In this document: positions 7,895 through 17,139 of the stretch, piece by piece | Layout of the letters: each line of letters opens with the position of its first letter | Numbering within the stretch: position 1 is the stretch's first letter | Source: Aliikangiella coralliicola | GTDB taxonomy: Bacteria; Pseudomonadota; Gammaproteobacteria; Enterobacterales; Kangiellaceae | NCBI RefSeq assembly: GCF_007004725.1 | Contig: NZ_ML660162.1 | Coordinates: 434,001 to 498,000 of the forward strand | Reading direction: 5' to 3' | Length of the DNA stretch: 64,000 bases | Position numbers and translations under genes: made by a program | The notes under the pieces: generated by a model | The model's database searches: none | Seen by the model: the letters and a program-made list of their open reading frames with translations, nothing else | What the model was told of the DNA's origin: nothing

Positions 7895-7954
7895 CTACCC
7901 TCCAAGAAATTTCTTGGTGGTGGTGGTCACAAAATTAATATTTATATTTTTCAT
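7895..7954 (-). CDS. Threonine-rich leader peptide (attenuator)
   Basis: A 19-codon frame reads MKNINI-NFVTTTT-KKFLGG-stop, with four consecutive ACC threonine codons (7916-7927). The sequence shows the classic three-way switch. CCAAGAAATTTCTTGG (7902-7917) forms a 1:2 hairpin starting at the last Thr codon. GGAGGGT (7903-7897) can instead pair with ACCCTCT (7870-7864) as a 2:3 antiterminator. The 3:4 stem is the terminator at 7842-7874. Ribosome stalling at the Thr codons when charged tRNA(Thr) is low should free region 2 and allow read-through into the synthetase gene. The GAGG ahead of the ATG is close, so the exact initiation context is uncertain. Confidence 0.85.
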   Translation of the reverse strand: MKNININFVTTTTKKFLGG

Positions 7955-7998
7955 GCCTCATAAAATAACAGAGCCTAGTTTTCTTGTAAAGCCCGTTA

Positions 7999-8004
7999 AT
8001 CATA
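7999..8004 (-). promoter_or_regulatory. Possible -10 element of the ThrRS-like leader transcript
   Basis: TATGAT on the minus strand lies about 45 bases upstream of the leader-peptide ATG. It would give a short 5' leader containing the GAGG site. No good -35 is seen at 17 bp. A competing arrangement, TTTACA-n17-TATTTT nearer the ATG, would make the leader nearly leaderless. This call is tentative. Confidence 0.3.
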
Positions 8005-8059
8005 AAAGAATAATCCATTTCGTTACGCGCTAATCTTGGCTAAGCAAAGCACTTCCTTT

Positions 8060-8713
8060 TCAAGGCTTCTTCATTTGCGCGATAAATTTATCCGCTTCGT
8101 TAATAGATTGATTCATCTGGCTAATTAACCTGGAAACATCATTTTGAACAACTTTGAGCTCATTTTTCATGGAGGCAATTGCCTGCGCATTTAAATTGTG
8201 TTTGAGAAACAAAACATGATCTTTAAACAATGCGAGAACCGGCGCGATACTTTTCTCAGCTTTTTTCATCGCCCCCATTAACTTCTTGTACTGTCTCTGC
8301 GTTTTCGACAATTGTCCTTCGCTTTTTCGTCGTAAGTCAGCACTTGAATACTGTCCTAGCTCTTCTTTCCACTCATCAAATAATTTCTCAGCAACATACT
8401 CGACACTAGCGATACGTTCCGAAACCTCTTCTGCGCTCTGTTGGCTCTGTTCATACTCATCATTTAAACGCTCATAAAGTGCTTCCAGATCGCCGCCATC
8501 AAACTTAACCACACTTTGAAATTCCTGCAATGCCGATTTGAATTGCTCTTTCGCATCTTGTTGCGCGTCTTTCGCTTTTTCAATTCTGCCGGTTAATATA
8601 TCCCGCTTTTCATAGCCTAATTTCTCAAGCGTTCCCAACTTAACGGTTTCGCAACCCACTAAGAATAGAAGTAAACTCAAAACTAATATTTTATGTATTT
8701 TTAAACCTGCCAT
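8060..8713 (-). CDS. DUF2959 family lipoprotein
   Basis: A 217-residue protein with a lipoprotein signal peptide ending LVGC (Cys21). The body is almost wholly helical and charged, with coiled-coil heptads: residues about 30-70, 75-130 (LNDEYEQSQQSAEEVSERI), and 185-215. YEKRDILTGRIEKAKDAQ and the overall length fit DUF2959, a conserved proteobacterial family of unknown role. It is a single gene with its own upstream region, separated by about 105 bp from the threonine leader. It probably faces the periplasm, anchored to a membrane. Confidence 0.8.
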   Translation of the reverse strand: MAGLKIHKILVLSLLLFLVGCETVKLGTLEKLGYEKRDILTGRIEKAKDAQQDAKEQFKSALQEFQSVVKFDGGDLEALYERLNDEYEQSQQSAEEVSERIASVEYVAEKLFDEWKEELGQYSSADLRRKSEGQLSKTQRQYKKLMGAMKKAEKSIAPVLALFKDHVLFLKHNLNAQAIASMKNELKVVQNDVSRLISQMNQSINEADKFIAQMKKP

Positions 8714-8995
8714 TTTCTAATCCTTAAATAATTAATATTCTCGACTCGCTGCAATTGGGGTGACGCAAGATTACCATACTAAATACCAACAACTATATTG
8801 TAGTTGCCTTGGGAGCATTAAACACTTTTTTAGCTTGCTGGGCAAAGCATAGACATTGATCGAGTTGGCTCAGAAACAGGGAAAGTGTAACAAGTTTCAC
8901 TCCATAACTTGAATTTCATCTTATATCGATTACCCTAGAAGTCATGCCAGTAATATTTCAATTTCATACGATTAATCATCAGGCAGGTTTGTTTA

Positions 8996-10072
8996 GTGGA
9001 CATTTCCCTCATATTGTTTTTTGCTATCGTCATCATCTTTGCTTTTCGAGGATATAAAGCCGGTGTAATTGTCGTGTTGTCTCGACTGATCAGTTTGCCA
9101 GCAGCCTATGTCGCAACCTGGTTATTCGCCAAACCATTTGGGCGTGTTTTGCAAGAAACTACCGCCGTTGAAGGGTTTATGGCTTATATGGTTGCCGGCG
9201 GGATACTCTTTTTTGTTGTGTACGCTTTACTCTCAGGGCTTTTTTCACTCATTCACAAATTAATGACGCCAAAAGAAAGCGGTGTGAGTCAAATTTCCTC
9301 AGTTGGAGGCGCTTTACTCAATGGTTTTATCGGCATAATCATTGGCGTGTTAGCAGTTTGGTTTTTCACAACCATGAAAACATTGCTCGAAGTCAAAAAG
9401 GGAGTCGAAAAACAGCCAACAACTTTCGAACAATCGGTTAAGCAAATAACTGCTGACACTATGATGAATTTAATGCCCGGTGACAAAAGTGAACCTTCGT
9501 TGACAAGCGCTCCTGCGGTGCTTCTCTCCAGTCCGGCAGATAACATTCAACGATTTCAACGGATTTCTCAAGCCGGCTATTTACAGAAACTCTTTAACAA
9601 TTATGAAGCAAGACGAGCGTTAGTGGCTAAAAAACCAGTTGCGTTAATGAGGCAATCGGAATTTCAAAACCTGGTAGAAGATCCAGACTTTATTGAATTA
9701 GCCAAAGCGATGAAATTTTCTTCGCAGCCACAAGAAATGCAAAAACAAATGGCGCTTCAAATCACCAAAACCTGGGCGCAAGTTGAACAAGTTCAAAACG
9801 ACCCACGCTTTATTCAACTAACTCAAGATCCCGAAGTTAAAAATATGATCCATTCTCGAAACGTATTTCAAATGATGAATAGCGCAAAAATAGAGTCGCT
9901 ATTTAATATCATTTCGACAGTGGAAGTCCCTGAAATTACTTTCACCGACTTTGAGTCGCAAGCGCAAACAGCGCAAGAACCCAAACCAACTAAAAAAACA
10001 ACGATTCACCGCTGGGTCGATGAGAATGGCAAAGTGCACTATTCCGATAAAAAACCAGAAAAAGATCAATAA
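8996..10072 (+). CDS. CvpA family membrane protein with C-terminal DUF4124 domain
   Basis: A 358-residue protein. Four hydrophobic helices in residues 1-130 (LILFFAIVIIFAFRGYKAGV at the start) match the CvpA/colicin V production family. A long soluble helical region rich in Gln and Lys follows, and the last 25 residues (IHRWVDENGKVHYSDKKP) are a DUF4124 motif, normally found in periplasmic or envelope proteins. The start is GTG at 8996, which places the first helix at the very N-terminus as in other CvpA proteins; a GGCAGG lies about ten bases upstream. The CvpA-DUF4124 fusion suggests an envelope-associated role, but the function is unknown. Confidence 0.75.
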   Translation: MDISLILFFAIVIIFAFRGYKAGVIVVLSRLISLPAAYVATWLFAKPFGRVLQETTAVEGFMAYMVAGGILFFVVYALLSGLFSLIHKLMTPKESGVSQISSVGGALLNGFIGIIIGVLAVWFFTTMKTLLEVKKGVEKQPTTFEQSVKQITADTMMNLMPGDKSEPSLTSAPAVLLSSPADNIQRFQRISQAGYLQKLFNNYEARRALVAKKPVALMRQSEFQNLVEDPDFIELAKAMKFSSQPQEMQKQMALQITKTWAQVEQVQNDPRFIQLTQDPEVKNMIHSRNVFQMMNSAKIESLFNIISTVEVPEITFTDFESQAQTAQEPKPTKKTTIHRWVDENGKVHYSDKKPEKDQ

Positions 10073-10279
10073 AATCAAGCAACATTTATTTAATCAACTA
10101 AAAAAACAAAACTCTCCCGACAATTTTCACAACAATATTACTATTTGATTAGATGGATATTGTGACAAAATGCTTTAGGGCGTGAGTTATAACCAAAATA
10201 TAGTTTATTTTTTAGCCAGACTCATATTAGTATCACACAGGTAAAAATTTCTAAAATACCAACAGGGGAAAAGGACCAT

Positions 10280-11632
10280 ATGAATGAAAAACAATCTCAA
10301 ACCAGTTATTTAATACCCATGGCGATTATCGCCACACTCTTTTTTATCTTCGGATTCGTCACCTGGCTTAACGGTGCCCTTATCCCTTTTTTACAAACCA
10401 TTTGTGAATTAAATGCTTTTCAGGCGATGCTTGTCGCTTCAGCCTTTTATATCGCGTACACCGTAATGGCTTTACCCATGGCTGCAATTATTGAGCGCAC
10501 AGGCTATAAAAAAGGCATGGCACTTGGGCTGTTAATTATTGGTGCCGGCGCGCTTATTTTTATCCCCGCCGCTTACAGTCGCGAGTTCGGTATTTTCTTG
10601 TTAGGTCAATTTGTCGTTGGTTCTGGACTCACAATCTTGCAAACTGCGTCAAACCCTTATGTGATTAAATTGGGACCAAGTGAATCTGCTGCGGTACGAA
10701 TTTGCGTTATGGGAATATTGAATAAAGCAGCGGGAATTGTTGCACCAATCGTTTTCACGGCACTTGTTTTGACCGGAATTAGCGGTATTTCTGAAGCCGA
10801 ATTGACAGCGCTGTCGGAAATAGCCAAAGATGACAAATTGAATCAGTTGGCCGGTCAATTAGTCACGCCTTATATCGGTATGGCGATTGCGCTTAGTGTC
10901 CTTGCTGTGGCGATGATGTTTGCGCCAATTCCTGATATTGAGGACGAACCGCTTGAAGGTCAGGATGACTCGCAGGCAAGTCTGTCAGGCCTGTTGCAAT
11001 TTCCGCAATTGATATTAGGTGCAATCACTCTTTTCTTGTACGTTGGCGTCGAAGTAATCGCGGGAGATGCCATTGGGTTGCTGGGAAAACAAGCAGGGTT
11101 AGATAGCAATATTAGTACTATGTTAACGTCTTACACAATGATCTTCATGGTTATTGGTTATTTCTTTGGAACATTGGCTATCCCTCGACTAATCAGTCAA
11201 CAAACCGCATTATGTGTTTCAGCAATCCTCGGTATTGTGTTTACCATTAGTGTGATGGTCGGCTCTCTCGAAAGCACTGCATTCTCCGCGGCTTCTATCA
11301 GTTATTTTGGATTACCCGAAATACCTAATGGTGTCTTTTTCGTCGCACTTCTTGGGTTTGCCAATGCAATGGTTTGGCCAACTATTTGGCCACTAGCGCT
11401 GGAAGGCCTGGGTAAGTATACCAGTAAAGGTGCAGCACTATTGATTATGGGTATCGCTGGCGGCGCAGTTTTACCATTGTTGTACGGTTATCTGGCAGAT
11501 ACCGGCGACGGCCAACAAGCTTATGTTGTATCTATTCCAGCTTACCTGTTCATTTTGTTTTACGGATTGAAAGGCAGCAAAATGACAAGCTGGTCAAACA
11601 ATGCCAAGTTAGTTGAGCAAACGGCGAAGTAG
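10280..11632 (+). CDS. FucP/GluP-type major facilitator sugar permease
   Basis: A 450-residue, 12-helix transporter of the fucose:H+ symporter/glucose-galactose transporter branch of the MFS. Recognisable elements are the first helix FFIFGFVTWLNGALIPFL, GYKKGMALGLLI in the loop after helix 2, the conserved QTASNPYVIKLGP in helix 4-5, and NAMVWPTIWPLALEGLGKYT in the second half. It probably imports a hexose with protons across the inner membrane. The ATG at 10280 has AGGGGAAAAGGA upstream. The gene stands alone, with no sugar kinase or regulator next to it, so the exact sugar cannot be inferred. Confidence 0.85.
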   Translation: MNEKQSQTSYLIPMAIIATLFFIFGFVTWLNGALIPFLQTICELNAFQAMLVASAFYIAYTVMALPMAAIIERTGYKKGMALGLLIIGAGALIFIPAAYSREFGIFLLGQFVVGSGLTILQTASNPYVIKLGPSESAAVRICVMGILNKAAGIVAPIVFTALVLTGISGISEAELTALSEIAKDDKLNQLAGQLVTPYIGMAIALSVLAVAMMFAPIPDIEDEPLEGQDDSQASLSGLLQFPQLILGAITLFLYVGVEVIAGDAIGLLGKQAGLDSNISTMLTSYTMIFMVIGYFFGTLAIPRLISQQTALCVSAILGIVFTISVMVGSLESTAFSAASISYFGLPEIPNGVFFVALLGFANAMVWPTIWPLALEGLGKYTSKGAALLIMGIAGGAVLPLLYGYLADTGDGQQAYVVSIPAYLFILFYGLKGSKMTSWSNNAKLVEQTAK

Positions 11633-11641
11633 CTTTCAATC

Positions 11642-11675
11642 AACTCAATAAGGTCACGCCAGGCCTTATTGAGTT
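11642..11675 (+). terminator. Hairpin after sugar permease gene
   Basis: A perfect 12-bp stem (AACTCAATAAGG at 11642-11653 and its complement at 11664-11675) starts nine bases after the permease stop codon. Only a short pyrimidine stretch follows it. It is probably the transcription end of the permease gene. Confidence 0.6.
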
Positions 11676-11894
11676 CTTACCCCAGCCCCTATTGTCAATC
11701 CAGCCGCTTTGCGATTTTGCAAAAAAACATATCAAGAAAATCACACTCTTCGGTCTCGTAAGCTCATTCATCTTACAACTGGTTAATTGACATCAAACAA
11801 TTCGATAACTTCAGCCAGCGTTCAGCAAAAGATTGCTACAAAGTAATTAACGATGACTATTTGATGTTCACAAGACCAATAAGGAGAATATTTC

Positions 11895-12167
11895 ATGGTA
11901 TCCCCTTTAATGATGAAGAAAAGTCACGAACTGCTTATTGAAGCAAACAAACGAATCGAAAAGCTGGAGTTACAGCGAAGGGAGCTTGCACTCGAACTTC
12001 AATACCTTGCACAAGAAGCTCGAGAACAAAAGTCGATAGTGTTGGAAATTTACCAGGCACTCGGTCTTAAAAGGACCGATAATAATGATGCAAAACCGAT
12101 CATCAGGCTTTTTAAATATTTGAACGCACAAATTGGTTATGAACCTATCGGCGAAGCTAAAGCATAA
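11895..12167 (+). CDS. Small coiled-coil protein, unknown function
   Basis: A 90-residue protein preceded by a strong AAGGAG site. Residues about 8-50 form a charged helical stretch (EANKRIEKLELQRRELALEL) likely to make a coiled coil; the tail (IIRLFKYLNAQIGYEPIGEA) is mixed. There is no signal peptide, membrane segment or named family that I recognise. It is a single gene facing a convergent serine hydrolase gene. It is credible as a real gene because of the ribosome-binding site and the regular amphipathic pattern. Confidence 0.6.
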   Translation: MVSPLMMKKSHELLIEANKRIEKLELQRRELALELQYLAQEAREQKSIVLEIYQALGLKRTDNNDAKPIIRLFKYLNAQIGYEPIGEAKA

Positions 12168-12206
12168 TTGTTTACGTAAAATCAGTTTAGTCACAACCCG
12201 GGTGAG

Positions 12207-13274
12207 TTAATGCTGTTTCGATTGATGACTAGCGAGTATCTTTTCAATCGTTTTAGCCACCTCAAATCGTGGTGTATGACTTGAATTGGTTAATATGACG
12301 ATTGCTCTTTTTTGTTGCGGATACATAAGTAACAGCGATTTATATCCTCGAACGCTACCAGGATGGCGTGCAACTTGCCCATTATCAGATTGATAAACTT
12401 GCCATCCTAGCCCCATCCATATTTCTCCCCATGAAGTTTTAATCTGAGGTTCCAACATTTTTTCATAGGAATTCTTATCGAGAAGCAACGTCTTCATTAA
12501 CATTGTAGCTTTTGTCCAGGTGATGAGATCACTGACATTAGTAATTAATCCTTCTGAAGGCGCAAATGACCGATCATACGGCCGCTGCTGATGCTTTGGT
12601 ATAGGTGTTCCTTTGTAGTGAGGTTCGGCATCCACCGTTACATCATCATAGAATCCTGTGTTTTTTAACGCTAACGGCTGCAAAATAAACTTTTCAATAT
12701 ACTGAACGTAACTCATTCCACTCACATTACTGATGATTGCACCAAGGATATTAAAACCGGTGTCACTGTATGAAAACACTGCCCCCGGTTGAGAAAGTTT
12801 TTTAATTTTTGCAACTTGATGCAAATATTCCGATATCCGCCTTTCTTTCAAACCAGGCTTTACCTGATCAGTAAAACCTGACGAATGGGTCAGAAGATGA
12901 TAAATGGTAATTTCGCTACCTTTAAACTGTGGTAAATAATGGCCAATAGTCTGATCAAGTTTTAGTTTATTTTGTTCAACTAACATCATTACCGCTTGAG
13001 CAGTTAACAGCTTTGTGATTGAAGCCGCTCTGAACCGAGAAAACTCATCAACCGGTTTAGATTGACCAACAATGGCTATTCCAAACCCTTTTTGATAAAC
13101 AACTTCATTATTTTCCAGAATTGCAACAGACATGCCTGGAATTTTATGAGCAATAATAATTTCGTTTAATACCTCATTTAATTTAGTTTCCCAGATAGGG
13201 TTACCGACAGAATTAGCAAAAGAGCTCGATATTCCGGTTAATAACAAAAGCAAGCGTAGCATTATTCTTTTCAA
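12207..13274 (-). CDS. Secreted serine hydrolase, beta-lactamase/DD-peptidase (class C) family
   Basis: A 355-residue protein with an N-terminal signal peptide (MLRLLLLLTGISSSFA). The class C/penicillin-binding fold motifs are visible: SITK at 85-88 (nucleophile and Lys of SxxK), YSDTGFN in the place of YxN, and RHPGSVRGY in the place of the KTG/HxG motif. Such proteins are esterases, peptidases or penicillin-binding relatives; a true beta-lactamase cannot be claimed. Its ATG overlaps the stop of the upstream TrmK-like gene by four bases, so the two are co-transcribed and coupled, though no functional link is evident. Confidence 0.85.
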   Translation of the reverse strand: MKRIMLRLLLLLTGISSSFANSVGNPIWETKLNEVLNEIIIAHKIPGMSVAILENNEVVYQKGFGIAIVGQSKPVDEFSRFRAASITKLLTAQAVMMLVEQNKLKLDQTIGHYLPQFKGSEITIYHLLTHSSGFTDQVKPGLKERRISEYLHQVAKIKKLSQPGAVFSYSDTGFNILGAIISNVSGMSYVQYIEKFILQPLALKNTGFYDDVTVDAEPHYKGTPIPKHQQRPYDRSFAPSEGLITNVSDLITWTKATMLMKTLLLDKNSYEKMLEPQIKTSWGEIWMGLGWQVYQSDNGQVARHPGSVRGYKSLLLMYPQQKRAIVILTNSSHTPRFEVAKTIEKILASHQSKQH

Positions 13275-13960
13275 CTTATTTCCTTACTGAGTTGTTGATA
13301 GGCCAAAAGTATCTTTTCGTAATTTACATCACCTTGTTTGGCTTTATGTGCAAAATGGTGAATATTTTTTTCCAGATAATCTCTATCGTCTGAACGGCTA
13401 AAATCCCACATCAAAGAACCCACCAATGAAATAGGGTATTTTCCATTTTCGGAAACATGGAGCAGCTCATAAAAACGATTATTTTCTCTGATTAGTTTTT
13501 CATAGTTTAGCTTCATGTCAAACAGAGTTAGAGCTTCACGAACTTTATAATTATGATGCACGGGACATAACAGAAATTCGATATTTTTATTGGGGTGACG
13601 ACTTAATATTGCATCCACAAACTCAATCACTTTATCACCGCCGACACCGGCAATAATGACTAAATGGCTTGGAGAATTGTGGCTACTTTCTGCGGTTTCG
13701 GACAAATCTAACTGCCTGATATCCTTACAGTGAACTTGCCACCGTCGGTTGACTGGATCATGAGGGAAAAAGCGTTCTAATTTCCGTTCCAGTTCAAACA
13801 TCAATGGCTCAACCACATCAACAAAATGAACTTTAGTTGCCGCATTTCGCTTTAACAACAGCATCCCTAATAAACCATGATCACAGCAGCAATCCCATAT
13901 ATGGTCATACTGTCGAATAATCATTTTATCGAGTTGTTGAAGTCGATAACCTATCTTCAT
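13271..13960 (-). CDS. TrmK-like tRNA (adenine-N1) methyltransferase
   Basis: A 229-residue Rossmann-fold methyltransferase. The opening RLQQLDKMI and the SAM-binding motif WDCCCDHGLLGMLL are characteristic of the TrmK/DUF633 family, in which this motif reads DVGxDHGxLP. VIIAGVGGDKVIEFV corresponds to the conserved GMGG-containing motif, followed by FLLCPVHHNYKVREAL. In Gram-positive bacteria TrmK makes m1A22 in tRNA; proteobacterial homologues are annotated by similarity and their target is unproven. It is the first gene of a two-gene unit with the serine hydrolase. No strong ribosome-binding site precedes the ATG at 13960. Confidence 0.75.
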   Translation of the reverse strand: MKIGYRLQQLDKMIIRQYDHIWDCCCDHGLLGMLLLKRNAATKVHFVDVVEPLMFELERKLERFFPHDPVNRRWQVHCKDIRQLDLSETAESSHNSPSHLVIIAGVGGDKVIEFVDAILSRHPNKNIEFLLCPVHHNYKVREALTLFDMKLNYEKLIRENNRFYELLHVSENGKYPISLVGSLMWDFSRSDDRDYLEKNIHHFAHKAKQGDVNYEKILLAYQQLSKEIS

Positions 13961-14033
13961 TGAGGCTTAAATAAGGTAAATTTATTTTTGTCATGCTAAC
14001 AAATTCGCCCCACAAAACAAACTCAGGTAAACT

Positions 14034-14432
14034 TTATAAGCGCTTCAAATCAGGCTCAACAAATTGCTTTCTAGCTTCTTTCGAATTAAACAATGACTCA
14101 GAGTAATAGGTGTACAAAAGCTCGTGCATGCTTCCGGTCAGCGTTTTATTTTGCTGAAGAAATTCGTCCAAGCTTTCAAAAGAATTAGCGGCAAGACGTC
14201 GGTGCATAATTCTCACGATAGCTTCAGTCATTGTATGGTGAAATTTTTCGGTAGCACCAAGACTGGTTGCATAGGCACTAATACCATTGGTTATTTTTGA
14301 AATTGCCTCTTCCAGAGAAAACTGGCGAAGGTAAAGCCAGGCAATGCGCAAATGGCCAAAATGACCAAATTCGGAAGGAGCAAGTGTTTTGCTCTCAAAT
14401 TCATATAAAAACTGCTGATCCGATAAACTCAT
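14034..14432 (-). CDS. Conserved helical protein of unknown function
   Basis: A 132-residue protein, mostly helical. Its motifs, FGHFGHLRIAWLYLRQFSLE and EKFHHTMTEAIVRIM, recur, as I remember, in a widespread uncharacterised bacterial family whose conserved His residues suggest metal or ligand binding. There is no signal peptide or membrane segment. GAGGGTGA before the ATG at 14432 is a good ribosome-binding site. It is a single gene between the TrmK-like gene and the prolyl oligopeptidase, all on the minus strand with gaps above 70 bp. No function is assigned. Confidence 0.6.
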   Translation of the reverse strand: MSLSDQQFLYEFESKTLAPSEFGHFGHLRIAWLYLRQFSLEEAISKITNGISAYATSLGATEKFHHTMTEAIVRIMHRRLAANSFESLDEFLQQNKTLTGSMHELLYTYYSESLFNSKEARKQFVEPDLKRL

Positions 14433-14602
14433 TTATTCACCCTCACCAACTTCGCCCAAACTACCAGCAGAGCCGGTAGTTTGAGCGCAGGAATACTAGA
14501 AAGTCAGAACTTTAAAGTATGAAGTGATAGTCGGGTCAACACTTTTGCGCTAAATCTATCGCTAAATCAATATATGCGTTAGTTCAGATTAAGGACTATC
14601 TA

Positions 14603-16912
14603 TTATCGTCTGGTCAGTTTTTTTTCGTCAGATTGTTTTCTCGCTAACTGCGCCGCAATAAAACTGAGGGCAACGGCATTGGCGTGGGCAATTTCTTCCG
14701 GGTTTGAACCATAGTTATGTCCAGCCCCTTCCATAATATCCAGCAATACAGGTTGCTCACATCTTCGTTTTTGCTGAGCCGCCGCCACATATTTATAGCC
14801 GTGCATTGGCGTAGTTATATTGTCGTATTGGCCCACTCGAACTAAAGTTGCAGGCAAGCACTTACTTTTAGATAAACCATGATAAGGTGATTGTGATAGC
14901 AGCACTTCAAAGTCGTCCTTTAACGCGGGATCACCCAGTTCAGAAATCCAGAAACGAGCCTGACCGAATTCGACATACCGTATGAGATCCAGGATGGGAA
15001 AATCGATAATGGCGGCCGCATAAAGATCAGGGCGCTGCGCAACGGCACTGGCGGCCAGGGCGCCGGAAAAACTGCCACCGTTGGCAACTAACTGATGTTG
15101 ACTGGTCAATCCCTTTTCAATTAACCATTCGCTCGAAGCCACATAGTCGTCGATCGCATTTTGCCGATTATGTTTAACACCGGCTTCATGCCAGGGCGTA
15201 CCATACTCACCACCACCTCTAACGCCAGCCACAGCAAATATACCATCTCGCGCAAACCATTCCATTAAATGCGGCTGATACCAGGCGAAACTCACCCATC
15301 CAAATCCACCATAACCGTAAAGAAACAAAGGTTTCGGCTTTGATAAATCTAAATCTTTTCGATGAGCAATTACCACCGGCACCATTGCTCCATCGGTACT
15401 TTTCACGTATATCCGTTTGGCTGTTATTTGCATATCAAATGGTAATTCAGGCGCCGCCACCAGTGTCTGTTTCCCATTGCTGTCCACTCGATAAAAGCTA
15501 GAAGGTTGCCCAACACCGAGAAAACTATAATAGAAATCATCTGTCTCTGGGTCCCCTCTAAATCCGCCCCAAATTGAGCCGGACGCCGGTACATCGAACT
15601 GAAAAATTGACTTGCCGTTCAGATCAAATCCTTTAACAAAATAACCGCCAGCCTCCAGGTAAGTTAACGCGATACGTTCACCGAACATTCCTAGTGCATT
15701 GCCACCCACACGACTGTTGGCTGAAATCGGATTGGCAGATTCAGGAATAACCACCTGTTGCTTCCGTGGTTGCTTGATATCAAGCCTTACCACTTTACCG
15801 TTGACTGCTTCTTCGTCGGTGTAGAACCATAATTGATCGCCCTTGTTACCCAGGTAAAGTCGATTGGCAGTCAGTTTATCGAAAAGCGGCAACGCAGGAG
15901 ACTTGGGGTGGTCCAGATCCATTAACATAATTCTGTTTTGTGCATCGCTGCCATTGCGTAAACTCACGACAAATCGATTCGAGTCGGTGAGCATGGCAGC
16001 ACCTAAACTAAGTCGGGTTCGATCTTCCTTTTCATCGGGAACAAACACTGGTTGGAGGCTACGGTCTGACAGCTTGAATACTTCAATTCGGGCATTAACT
16101 GGTCTACGCTGCTTACCTTCGGCATCAAAGCGAGTTAATAAAAACTTTTTATTGAGCCGGCTCCAGGAAATCCCTGTCAGGCCCACGGTTATTCCTTCCG
16201 ATATTTCAGACAACACTTTGCCAGAAGCCACGTCCATCACCAGTAATTGCCCCCAACGCTCGCCTATCTTACTCTGCAAAACGGCAATGTGTTTACCATC
16301 GGGACTTGGCCAATAACCGCTAATCTGCTCGGCCTGTTTTGAGGTTTCTGGTTTTTTAGTGAGTTTTTTTGCGGGCTTATTCAAGATATCTGGACCAGCA
16401 AGATGACGCGGTTTTCCGTCTTTGATCGATTCAACAAAAAGCGCCGCTGTCGAGGTACCCGACCATCCTTTAAGGTAAAACTTGTAATCTCCCCGAAAAC
16501 TGAGCGCACCTATCGTATGGAAATTCGAGTAAGCCTGTATGTTACTTTTAATTTCGGCAATCGATTGATGATCGAGTAGCGACTCAGTGAGCTTGTTCTG
16601 CGCTTTTGCCCAGGCTACCGTTTGCTGAGATTCCAACTCTTCCAGCCAGCGATAGGGGTCCGCAACAGCCTGACCATGATAATCATCGATTTGATCTACC
16701 TGAGGAGAATCTGGATAGGATGACGTTGACCAATTGATGCTCTGATTACGAGATTTCGATGCGAGCTTTTGGACTTTAGAGGTGATAACTTTAGTATCAC
16801 TCGCCAAGCTTATCGACGGTGACATCCATAAGAAAACAACGGTTAGAATGGCAATTTTTGTACAAACCAAGCGCCTGTTTAATCCAAAGTGGCCAATCAG
16901 GTTGATATTCAT
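14603..16912 (-). CDS. Secreted prolyl oligopeptidase-family (S9A) serine peptidase
   Basis: About 769 residues from the ATG at 16912, which has GGGGA six bases upstream and gives a proper signal peptide (KIAILTVVFLWMSPSISLA); an in-frame start at 17002 is possible but would bury the signal. The N-terminal part is a seven-blade propeller typical of S9A (DPYRWLEELESQQT, then repeated blades). The catalytic domain has the nucleophile in GGSFSG (Ser614), the Asp in VGQYDN (Asp697) and the His in GAGHNYG (His732). It cleaves short proline-containing peptides. It is divergent from a CadC-like regulator that probably controls it. The signal peptide suggests periplasmic peptide scavenging. Confidence 0.9.
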   Translation of the reverse strand: MNINLIGHFGLNRRLVCTKIAILTVVFLWMSPSISLASDTKVITSKVQKLASKSRNQSINWSTSSYPDSPQVDQIDDYHGQAVADPYRWLEELESQQTVAWAKAQNKLTESLLDHQSIAEIKSNIQAYSNFHTIGALSFRGDYKFYLKGWSGTSTAALFVESIKDGKPRHLAGPDILNKPAKKLTKKPETSKQAEQISGYWPSPDGKHIAVLQSKIGERWGQLLVMDVASGKVLSEISEGITVGLTGISWSRLNKKFLLTRFDAEGKQRRPVNARIEVFKLSDRSLQPVFVPDEKEDRTRLSLGAAMLTDSNRFVVSLRNGSDAQNRIMLMDLDHPKSPALPLFDKLTANRLYLGNKGDQLWFYTDEEAVNGKVVRLDIKQPRKQQVVIPESANPISANSRVGGNALGMFGERIALTYLEAGGYFVKGFDLNGKSIFQFDVPASGSIWGGFRGDPETDDFYYSFLGVGQPSSFYRVDSNGKQTLVAAPELPFDMQITAKRIYVKSTDGAMVPVVIAHRKDLDLSKPKPLFLYGYGGFGWVSFAWYQPHLMEWFARDGIFAVAGVRGGGEYGTPWHEAGVKHNRQNAIDDYVASSEWLIEKGLTSQHQLVANGGSFSGALAASAVAQRPDLYAAAIIDFPILDLIRYVEFGQARFWISELGDPALKDDFEVLLSQSPYHGLSKSKCLPATLVRVGQYDNITTPMHGYKYVAAAQQKRRCEQPVLLDIMEGAGHNYGSNPEEIAHANAVALSFIAAQLARKQSDEKKLTRR

Positions 16913-17139
16913 AAGTTTCCCCGTTGATGGAATTGGTTGAATATCATCCAGCATACTGATGAGCCGGTTTAAAGCTTGAATAAAGTCTGACAAAACACTC
17001 ACTTTTATCTGATCAGGGTTTTACACGCCACTTTTCTTTGCTTAAATGGCCTATTATTAGCCTGTAGGATCGAAGATTATTTTTTACAACAGGCACCGAA
17101 AAGCAAGCCACAAACAACCCGTACAGACAGCCAAGTACC

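Noticed and set aside
12207-13274. Calling the serine hydrolase a true class C beta-lactamase (resistance gene)
   Set aside because: SxxK is present but the second and third motifs differ from AmpC (YSD in place of YxN, HPG in place of KTG), so only the fold family is supported.
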